The notes below the pieces were generated by a model. That model made no database searches. It was not told the DNA's origin and worked only from the letters and a program-made list of their open reading frames with translations. The position numbers and the translations under genes are program-made. Below, piece by piece: positions 1 to 5,071 of a stretch of 8,753 bases of DNA. Source of the DNA: Candidatus Magasanikbacteria bacterium RIFOXYD12_FULL_33_17 (GTDB lineage: Bacteria; Patescibacteriota; Patescibacteriia; Magasanikbacterales; UBA922); contig MFRB01000035.1 in the NCBI GenBank assembly GCA_001783255.1, forward strand, positions 2,792-11,544. Direction: 5' to 3'. The first letter of the stretch is position 1; the number at the start of each line of letters is the position of its first letter.

Positions 1-16
1 AAAAAATTTAACAAAC

Positions 17-41
17 AAAAAAAGCCTTATCTTTAAGCTTT
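17..41 (-). terminator. weak intrinsic terminator-like hairpin
   Basis: Read on the minus strand, AAAGC (37-41) pairs with GCTTT (21-25) around an 11-base loop, and the right arm runs into seven T (17-23). It lies about 75 bases past the stop of the minus-strand lipoprotein gene. The stem is only 5 bp, so termination efficiency is doubtful. Confidence 0.4.
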
Positions 42-51
42 CAAATAGTGT

Positions 52-96
52 GGTGGAGCGAGGCGGCGGAGCGTCCCGAAGGAAGCTCCACCGCCT
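52..96. repeat. GC-rich inverted repeat after the lipoprotein gene
   Basis: AGGCGG-C-GGAGC (61-72) pairs with GCTCC-A-CCGCCT (85-96), one mismatch in 12 positions, around a 12-base loop. An alternative pairing uses GGTGGAGC (52-59) with GCTCCACC (85-92), so the two folds are mutually exclusive. It starts 18 bases beyond the lipoprotein stop codon and probably protects the 3' end of that mRNA or takes part in termination with the T-rich hairpin at 17-41. The role is inferred; the pairing is visible. Confidence 0.55.
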
Positions 97-113
97 GCCC
101 GTGTCTGAAGGGC

Positions 114-836
114 TCAGTCCGGCAGGTAGAACAAACTACACTGCCATTGGAGCACCTTGCGAAAAGGAGGATCGTACAGAGACGATCCAAAACAAATCGG
201 CTTACAGCCGACGTCTTCCGGCATGTAGTCGCCGATGAAGACCTCGTTGTTAACCTTTCCGGTCGGGCAGCTGTCCCAGTCAGCTGCCCACTCGCCCGAG
301 GATGTTAGGACGTTGAAGTAGTCCCAACGCTCCCCAGGGCAATATGTAAAATGCGAGCAGTTCCCGGACGGGCACTGCTCCCAGGGCTCCACCGACGGGT
401 CTGGGAAATTCCCGTCGATGTTCTCGGTGTCACCGTACACCTCTCCGCTGACGCGGAGGGTGTAGCAGCCCGGAGGCGGTTCATGAATGCACTGATGCGA
501 CGCGAGGTCGCATCGGACGTCGGTGAGAGGATCACCGTCATCCTTGCAGTCCGAAACCACCTTGCAGAGCTGCGTCATCGGCTCTCCCGAAAAAAAAGCC
601 GAAGTCTCAATGCCCAGATCGAGTGGAGGGTCATCGGGAATCCTCCACTCCTCATTTTTGCTCCTTGGGAAGAACAGCCGGTGGGCGTCCGGCTGCACGT
701 CCCCCATCCACGAGTCGTCGACTCCATACACATCCGACAAGACGTCGGTCGTGTAGAAGTTATTCTCGCCTGGCGTGTCACAGCCAGAGAGAAGGGCGAC
801 GATGATCGAGACGAAGAGCATGGCGCGAGAAAACAT
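114..836 (-). CDS. Cys-rich predicted lipoprotein of unknown function
   Basis: I do not recognise the family of this 240-residue protein. It starts with a typical lipoprotein signal: a short N-terminus with Arg4, a hydrophobic run from about residue 6 to 16, and lipobox L16-S17-G18-C19. It should therefore be exported and lipid-anchored through Cys19. The mature part is acidic and has 12 further cysteines (91, 97, 109, 116, 124, 155, 160, 166, 190, 211, 215, 233), enough for six disulfides. No membrane segment follows the signal. The ATG at 836 is chosen over Met6 because GAGGGG (844-849) lies 7 bases upstream. The gene is much GC-richer than its neighbours: 40 of 60 bases at 361-420 are G or C, against 18 of 60 at 2821-2880 in ppsA. 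This suggests acquisition from another genome. The Cys spacing is reminiscent of secreted proteins of Myxococcota, but that is only an impression. Confidence 0.8.
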   Translation of the reverse strand: MFSRAMLFVSIIVALLSGCDTPGENNFYTTDVLSDVYGVDDSWMGDVQPDAHRLFFPRSKNEEWRIPDDPPLDLGIETSAFFSGEPMTQLCKVVSDCKDDGDPLTDVRCDLASHQCIHEPPPGCYTLRVSGEVYGDTENIDGNFPDPSVEPWEQCPSGNCSHFTYCPGERWDYFNVLTSSGEWAADWDSCPTGKVNNEVFIGDYMPEDVGCKPICFGSSLYDPPFRKVLQWQCSLFYLPD

Positions 837-853
837 CGAAGAACCCCTCGAGT

Positions 854-919
854 CTGGTTCCCCAAATGGGTAGATGGCACTCTCACTTGTTTGAGAATGT
901 CAAAGTTGGGGAAAACCAG
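854..919 (-). promoter_or_regulatory. structured 5' leader of the lipoprotein mRNA
   Basis: CTGGTTCCCCAA (854-865) pairs with TTGGGG-AA-AACCAG (906-919), a 12-bp stem with a two-base bulge. Inside it TCTCA (880-884) and TGAGA (892-896) form a second small hairpin. The predicted transcription start, about 7 bases past the -10 box, falls at about 917-919, so the 5' end of the mRNA would be locked in the stem. The Shine-Dalgarno (844-849) is outside it. A 5' stabiliser or a translation control element are both possible. Confidence 0.5.
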
Positions 920-923
920 ATTT

Positions 924-952
924 AATGTAGCACATTTTTGGCTTTTTGTCAA
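924..952 (-). promoter_or_regulatory. sigma70-type promoter of the lipoprotein gene
   Basis: On the minus strand TTGACA (947-952, full consensus) is followed after exactly 17 bases by TACATT (924-929, 4 of 6), with a TGC extended -10 motif just before it. The -35 is half of a perfect inverted repeat TGTCAA-GA-TTGACA (947-960), which could be an operator. The ATG is about 80 bases downstream. Confidence 0.65.
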
Positions 953-963
953 GATTGACATAT

Positions 964-988
964 AAAAAAATAGCTAAATATAGCTATT
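964..988 (-). terminator. AT-rich intrinsic terminator
   Basis: AATAGCTA (969-976) and TAGCTATT (981-988) form a perfect 8-bp stem with a 4-base loop; read on the minus strand the stem runs into seven T (964-970). It stands just upstream of the lipoprotein promoter and would block read-through from the ppsA side. With only two G-C pairs it may be weak. Confidence 0.5.
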
Positions 989-1060
989 ATTTGAAGAAAA
1001 AAATATTGATAAAACTACATTTTATTTATATTTAAATGATATGAAATAACCATAATAACC

Positions 1061-1087
1061 CCTCCCAACCTCCCCTACCAGGGGAGG
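1061..1087. repeat. short interspersed CTCCCC/GGGGAG hairpin repeat
   Basis: CCTCCCC (1069-1075) and GGGGAGG (1081-1087) form a perfect 7-bp stem around TACCA, preceded by CCTCCC (1061-1066). Elements of this composition recur between genes of many bacteria, including Patescibacteria; I recognise the type from memory and cannot count copies from this window. Confidence 0.5.
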
Positions 1088-1099
1088 AGACATAAAAAT

Positions 1100-1128
1100 A
1101 TTTGTGTCGATTTGTGTAACATTTGTGT
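1100..1128. repeat. three direct copies of ATTTGTGT
   Basis: Copies begin at 1100, 1110 and 1121, thus 10 and 11 bases apart, close to one helical turn. Such spacing would put a bound protein on one face of the DNA, but there is no promoter next to them and they may be simple intergenic repeat sequence. Confidence 0.55.
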
Positions 1129-1141
1129 TATCCAAAACGTC

Positions 1142-1173
1142 AAAAAATAAAAAACAGCCTCTTAAAAAGACTG
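1142..1173 (-). terminator. intrinsic terminator downstream of ppsA
   Basis: In the minus-strand RNA CAGUCUU (1167-1173) pairs with GAGGCUG (1155-1161), two G-U pairs included, around a 5-base loop, followed by six U, A and six more U (1154-1142). It lies about 170 bases beyond the ppsA stop, so the transcript has a long 3' part containing the repeat block at 1262-1337. Confidence 0.7.
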
Positions 1174-1261
1174 CTTTAATGAAAATTTTATAAATAATTT
1201 TTAAGAAAACTCTCAGAATCAATTAACGTAATATTTTGCTGAAAAGTTTAATCTTAAGAAA

Positions 1262-1281
1262 CCTGCCTGCCGGCAGGCAGG
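1262..1281. repeat. 20-bp perfect palindrome of CPR type
   Basis: CCTGCCTGCCGGCAGGCAGG equals its own reverse complement over all 20 bases. Palindromes of this form are highly iterated between genes in many Patescibacteria genomes (known to me from reading such genomes, not checked here). It is GC-rich in an AT-rich setting. Confidence 0.75.
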
Positions 1282-1337
1282 GATCCCTCTCAACCTACGC
1301 TCTTGTTTCACAGAGCTTCGGATGATTCGGGATGACG
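1280..1337. repeat. dispersed repeat block after the ppsA stop
   Basis: The block starts with GGGATCCC (1280-1287) overlapping the 20-bp palindrome and ends with ATTCGGGATGACG (1325-1337). A GGGATC end and a CATCCCGA end in opposite orientation are typical of short non-coding repeats scattered in many bacterial genomes. It begins five bases past the stop codon of ppsA, so it is in the 3' untranslated part of that mRNA. Confidence 0.45.
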
Positions 1338-1342
1338 ACAAA

Positions 1343-4300
1343 CTACAACGACGTCGCGTCACAGACATTCCAACCCTCTGGCACATCACAAGGTGTTGGG
1401 AAGGCCTGACAAATTGTTCCTTCAGCTTGTCTGGCATAAGTCATCATCTGCACACAAACACGCTTTTCACGGACATCCCAGTGCGTTAGGGGTCTATCAG
1501 GATTAGTCATGTCAGTAAATTGAAATGTAGCCAAAATTTCATCAAAATTCTTGGCATCACTATTCATCTCCAAAACATAATCTCCCATATTTACTTCCAC
1601 CACAGTAAAAGATTTGGTACTACTTGGGAAAGTCTGAGTATATTTGAAAGCTTCTTTGCCATCCAAATTTATTTTTATTTTTTTGCTTGCATCTACTGGA
1701 TGACTAACAAGTTGTTTGAAAATACTAAGATACTCAGTTGTACTAGAATCAGTAATAGTCACTCCCCCATTCCAATAATTTACTATCCAATCTTGAGGAT
1801 ACTTGATACTAAAGTTGGCAAATTCAGCGATGTTCAAAGACTGTGTCAATTGTAATTTTTCTTTTTGTTGATTTTCCAAAGCTTTTTTCTCAGCGTTTTC
1901 TCTTATCTGCGCAGGAGTTACTTCTTGGGAAACTGGTTTACTAAAATTTTCGACATTTTGTGACAAATTACATCCTGCTCCAAGAGTCATGGTAAAAGCA
2001 GACATAATACCAAGCAAAGTCACTAAACCAAGATATGTTTTGTGTGTTTTCTTACCTTTGCGTCCCAAAGTCTTTTCGGTAAAAGCAATACGTTCACGCG
2101 TCGGTATAACTGTATCTGGATTGAGTGAGATACTATCAATACCTTCACGCACGAGCATTTCAGCAAACTCTGGATAATCACTTGGAGCTTGTCCACAAAT
2201 ACCAACTTTACGTTTGTGTTTGTGAGCAACATGTATGACATCTTTGATAAGTTTTACTACTGCTTGATTTTTTTCACTATAGACATGACTAACAAGAGCT
2301 GAATCTCGATCAACACCAAGTGTCAATTGAGTAAGATCATTGGAACCAATACTAAACCCGTCAAATAGCTGAGCAAAATCATCTGCCAAAATAACATTGG
2401 AAGGGATTTCACACATAACATAAACTTGTAAATCTTCCTTTCCTCTTTCCAAACCAAATTCTTTCATGGTGTCCAAAACTTTTTGACCTTCTTCTGGTGT
2501 ACGACAAAATGGAATCATGACAATAAGATTTTTTAGTCCCCATTCTTCACGAACTTTTTTGATAGCAGCACATTCAAGAGCAAACCCTGGTTTATATTCT
2601 TTGGAATAATATCTACTAGCTCCACGCCAACCAAGCATTGGATTTTCTTCTTTTGGTTCAAATTCTTTGCCACCAATCAAAGTAGCATATTCATTGGTCT
2701 TGAAATCTGACAGACGCACAATCACATCTTTTGGATAAAATGAAGCAGAAATACGAGCAATACCTTCGGCTAATTTGTCGACAGCATAATCTGATTTTTT
2801 CTTATAACCACGAGTAATCTCAGCAATTTGTTTTTTGGCATATTTATCTTGCAATTTGTCATAATTCAAAAGTGCCAAAGGATGAATACGAATAAAATTA
2901 CTAAAAATAAATTCTTCACGAGCCAAACCTACACCATCGTTTGGTAAAAATGACAATGAAAAAGCATGATCAGGATCACCGACGTTCATCATTATCTTGG
3001 TATTAGTTTTGTCCACCTGTTTTATTTCAGTTTTTTGGACTTCAAAAGGTAACATTTCTTTGTAAATAACGCCTTCATCGCCATTGGTACAACTGACAGT
3101 CACTTTTTGACCAGTCTTCAAAATTTTGCGAGCATTTTTGGCACCGACAATACAAGGTACACCAAGCTCACGAGAAACGATAGCGGCGTGAGAAGTCTTA
3201 CCACCTTGTTCAGTCACAATTGCCGAAGCAATACGCATGATAGGTTCCCAATCTGGATCAGTAATACGAGTAACCAAAACTTCACCTTTTTTGAAAAGTT
3301 TCATTTGTTTTGGATTGTCGATAACACGAACTTTGCCAGCACCAATCTTTTGACCAACAGAAGTACCTGTAAGTAATACTTTTCCTTTTTTATTTAAAAT
3401 ATAAGTCTCAATAAAATTCTTGTCATTGTTGGCTTTGACAGTCTCTGGACGAGCTTGAACTATATAAAGTTTGCCTGTTTTACCATCTTTGGCCCATTCA
3501 ATATCTTGGTGTTTACCATAATAAGTTTCAATTTCTACTCCCCATTTTGCTAACTGCAAAACATCATCATCAGAAATTGCAAATTTATTTTGTTGAGCAC
3601 GAGGTACAGACATTTGTTTGGTACCAGTCTTACCATAAACAAGTTTTACTTCTTTGGTACCAAGAATTTTACTAATAATTGATTTTTTGTTCATTTTCAA
3701 ACCTTCTTTGAAAACATAATATTGATCTGGAGTAACCCGGCCTTTGACTACATATTCACCAAGTCCATAGGCAGAATTGATAAGTACCACACCTGGAAAA
3801 CCAGACTCAGTATCAAGTGTAAACATCACACCACTAGCCCCAGATTCTGAACCAACCATAATTTGTACAGTCACTGACAATGCTACGTCAAGATGATCAA
3901 AACCTTTGGTCTCACGATAAGAAATTGCTCTGTCAGTAAATAGTGAAGAGATACATTTCTTCACAGCTAGTTGCAAATCTTTTTTACCAACTACGTTCAA
4001 ATATGTTTCTTGTTGTCCTGCAAAACTAGCATCTGGTAAATCTTCAGCTGTAGCTGATGAACGTACTGCTACGGCGACATTATTACAATTTTGGAATTTG
4101 GACAACTTGATATATGATTCTTCAATTTCTTTGGATAATTCTTTGGGAAACGTAGCTTCCAAAATCATTTTGCGAACTTTCGCTCCAACTTGAGATAAAT
4201 TTTTTATGTCATTTATATTTAAATTTTTGACCGTCTCTTTTATTTTTTTCTTGAGACCAGTTTTGTCCAAAAATTCCCAATAACTAAAAGAAGTGACCGC

Positions 4301-4513
4301 AAAACCATTTGGGACACTAATACCTTTGGTAGTCAAATTGTTGTACATCTCTCCCAAACTTGCATTCTTACCACCTACCAGTGGGATATCCTTAATACTT
4401 ATTTCATCAAACCACAAAACACGCTTTTCATGTTTGGTAGCGTCTATTTTTGTTGTTTTTTTCCTCCCAATTTCCGCGACTTTTTTGGAAGATGTGGCGC
4501 GGTTTTTGAACAT
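1343..4513 (-). CDS. ppsA: phosphoenolpyruvate synthase fused to a lipoprotein-like PsbP domain
   Basis: The first ~815 of 1056 residues are a complete PEP synthase (pyruvate + ATP + H2O to PEP + AMP + Pi; reversible in some organisms). The ATP-grasp part shows VGGKNASLGEM (46-56) and RSSATAEDLPDASFAGQQE (151-169). The swivelling domain has GGKTSHAA with phospho-accepting His442. The PEP-binding barrel has GSNDLTQLTLGVDRD (723-737) and GICGQAP with catalytic Cys773. After the usual family end come a basic stretch (RKGKKTHK, 818-825), a hydrophobic segment (about 826-846), GAGC with Cys848, a Gln/Lys-rich linker, a PsbP-like domain (about 896-1000, starting FSIKYPQDW) and a tail with Cys1020, 1035, 1042 and 1051. 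The ordinary enzyme is about 800 residues and cytosolic; here the C-terminus is predicted to lie outside the membrane. The ATG at 4513 has no Shine-Dalgarno but follows a strong promoter at the right distance. Pyruvate kinase lies upstream on the same strand. Confidence 0.93.
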   Translation of the reverse strand: MFKNRATSSKKVAEIGRKKTTKIDATKHEKRVLWFDEISIKDIPLVGGKNASLGEMYNNLTTKGISVPNGFAVTSFSYWEFLDKTGLKKKIKETVKNLNINDIKNLSQVGAKVRKMILEATFPKELSKEIEESYIKLSKFQNCNNVAVAVRSSATAEDLPDASFAGQQETYLNVVGKKDLQLAVKKCISSLFTDRAISYRETKGFDHLDVALSVTVQIMVGSESGASGVMFTLDTESGFPGVVLINSAYGLGEYVVKGRVTPDQYYVFKEGLKMNKKSIISKILGTKEVKLVYGKTGTKQMSVPRAQQNKFAISDDDVLQLAKWGVEIETYYGKHQDIEWAKDGKTGKLYIVQARPETVKANNDKNFIETYILNKKGKVLLTGTSVGQKIGAGKVRVIDNPKQMKLFKKGEVLVTRITDPDWEPIMRIASAIVTEQGGKTSHAAIVSRELGVPCIVGAKNARKILKTGQKVTVSCTNGDEGVIYKEMLPFEVQKTEIKQVDKTNTKIMMNVGDPDHAFSLSFLPNDGVGLAREEFIFSNFIRIHPLALLNYDKLQDKYAKKQIAEITRGYKKKSDYAVDKLAEGIARISASFYPKDVIVRLSDFKTNEYATLIGGKEFEPKEENPMLGWRGASRYYSKEYKPGFALECAAIKKVREEWGLKNLIVMIPFCRTPEEGQKVLDTMKEFGLERGKEDLQVYVMCEIPSNVILADDFAQLFDGFSIGSNDLTQLTLGVDRDSALVSHVYSEKNQAVVKLIKDVIHVAHKHKRKVGICGQAPSDYPEFAEMLVREGIDSISLNPDTVIPTRERIAFTEKTLGRKGKKTHKTYLGLVTLLGIMSAFTMTLGAGCNLSQNVENFSKPVSQEVTPAQIRENAEKKALENQQKEKLQLTQSLNIAEFANFSIKYPQDWIVNYWNGGVTITDSSTTEYLSIFKQLVSHPVDASKKIKINLDGKEAFKYTQTFPSSTKSFTVVEVNMGDYVLEMNSDAKNFDEILATFQFTDMTNPDRPLTHWDVREKRVCVQMMTYARQAEGTICQAFPTPCDVPEGWNVCDATSL

Positions 4514-4541
4514 AGAATATTAATTTAAAGTAAGCAAAAAT

Positions 4542-4570
4542 ATTATACCATAATTATTGAAAATTGACAA
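4542..4570 (-). promoter_or_regulatory. strong sigma70-type promoter of ppsA
   Basis: TTGTCA (4565-4570, 5 of 6) is followed after exactly 17 bases by a perfect TATAAT (4542-4547) with extended -10 TGG. Transcription would start near 4535, leaving a leader of about 22 bases before the ATG at 4513 with no ribosome site visible. The -35 ends 9 bases from the left nonamer array, so the neighbouring cassette left this promoter intact. Confidence 0.8.
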
Positions 4571-4579
4571 AATAGTGGT

Positions 4580-4624
4580 AAGGCTTGAAATGCCTAAAAT
4601 GCCAGAAAGGCTCAAAAGGCTTTT
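4580..4624 (+). repeat. left nonamer array (5 x 9 bp) beside the 4HB gene
   Basis: Five uninterrupted nonamers on the plus strand: aaggcttga, aatgcctaa, aatgccaga, aaggctcaa, aaggctttt. The consensus is AAGGCYTGA with AA and GC at fixed positions. The array ends 2 bases before the stop codon of the four-helix-bundle gene. The same consensus in inverted orientation makes up the right array at 5023-5067. Confidence 0.8.
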
Positions 4625-4626
4625 GA

Positions 4627-4998
4627 CTAGCTAGATTGAGGCTGTGGACTTTTCAAAGATTTGATTAATTTAAAAAGTAGAAAACCGACTTCACCACGTT
4701 TGTTTTCTATGTAGTCAAATTGTTTTTGATTTATAAAATCTAATTCTTTTGCTAATTCAAAATAACATTGACATTCATTGAGTGAACCTTTAGATATATA
4801 CAGAAATTTCAGAAAATCTTTGTCAGTGCTCTTTCCTCTACCTTCGACAATATTAGCTAAGACAGAAACAGCGGCTCTACGCAATTGACTAGTCAGTCCA
4901 TATATTTCTTCTTTGGGAAATAAATTCGTCAACTTATAAACAAGTTTTACAAATTCCAAAGATTTACTCCAAACAAGTAAATCATGATAATCCTGCAT
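4627..4998 (-). CDS. four-helix-bundle protein, S23/IVP family
   Basis: This 123-residue protein fits the four-helix-bundle family first found encoded in 23S rRNA intervening sequences (TIGR02436) and related to Avd of diversity-generating retroelements. Family hallmarks seen are DLLVW (6-10), Tyr21, LFPKEE (26-31), GLTSQLRRAAVSVLANIVEG (34-53) and GSLNE (71-75). The last residues (PQPQSS) are probably a disordered tail. The biochemical role of free-standing members is not established; the bundle is basic and RNA binding is often suggested. The ATG at 4998 has a good Shine-Dalgarno, GAGG (5004-5007), 5 bases upstream. No convincing promoter lies between it and pyk, so it may be transcribed by read-through from pyk. 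Its flanks are the striking part: matched inverted arrays of five nonamers on both sides, which make gene plus arrays look like one inserted unit between pyk and ppsA. Confidence 0.9.
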   Translation of the reverse strand: MQDYHDLLVWSKSLEFVKLVYKLTNLFPKEEIYGLTSQLRRAAVSVLANIVEGRGKSTDKDFLKFLYISKGSLNECQCYFELAKELDFINQKQFDYIENKRGEVGFLLFKLIKSLKSPQPQSS

Positions 4999-5022
4999 AA
5001 AATCCTCATTATTTATAAGGTC

Positions 5023-5067
5023 ACAAGCCTTTCAAGCATTTTAAGCTTTTCTGGCCTTTCAGGCCTT
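5023..5067 (-). repeat. right nonamer array (5 x 9 bp) beside the 4HB gene
   Basis: Read on the minus strand from 5067 down: aaggcctga, aaggccaga, aaagcttaa, aatgcttga, aaggcttgt. The number, period and consensus match the left array, in inverted orientation. It lies 4 bases after the pyk stop codon and 15 bases upstream of the 4HB Shine-Dalgarno. Aligned unit by unit with the left array, 33 of 45 positions are identical; the outermost and innermost units match best (8 of 9 each). Confidence 0.8.
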
Positions 5068-5071
5068 TACT

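Larger units (their letters stand above)
837..1342. other. 506-base stretch without a gene
   Basis: This stretch holds, in plus order, the leader and promoter of the lipoprotein gene (to 960), an AT-rich minus-strand terminator (964-988), a pyrimidine-rich hairpin repeat (1061-1087), three ATTTGTGT copies (1100-1128), the terminator serving ppsA (1142-1173), and a GC-rich repeat block (1262-1337) directly after the ppsA stop. The AT-rich stretches 989-1060 and 1174-1261 show nothing I can interpret. Short open frames here consist of repeat sequence and have no start signals. Confidence 0.7.

Noticed and set aside
575..961. 128-residue minus-strand frame covering the lipoprotein promoter and start
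   Set aside because: It would begin upstream of the promoter's -10 and overlap the lipoprotein gene in another frame; no ribosome site and low-complexity Ser/Arg content.
351..965. 204-residue plus-strand open frame opposite the lipoprotein gene
   Set aside because: It is the antisense of a GC-rich gene where stops are rare; the minus frame has a lipobox, Shine-Dalgarno and promoter, while this one has no start signals and no recognisable composition.
955..983. plus-strand promoter from TTGACA at 955-960
   Set aside because: No good -10 at the right distance and no plus-strand gene downstream; the hexamer is the second half of the inverted repeat.
1022..1222. 66-residue minus-strand frame between terminator and repeats
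   Set aside because: It runs through the ppsA terminator and the CTCCCC repeat; no ribosome site.
1219..1437. 72-residue minus-strand frame over the ppsA end and the palindrome
   Set aside because: It contains the repeat-derived peptide IPACRQAG, a known by-product of translating the 20-bp palindrome, and overlaps ppsA out of frame.
4580..5067. nonamer arrays as a CRISPR
   Set aside because: Units are 9 bp, directly abutting and without spacers, and no cas gene is near.
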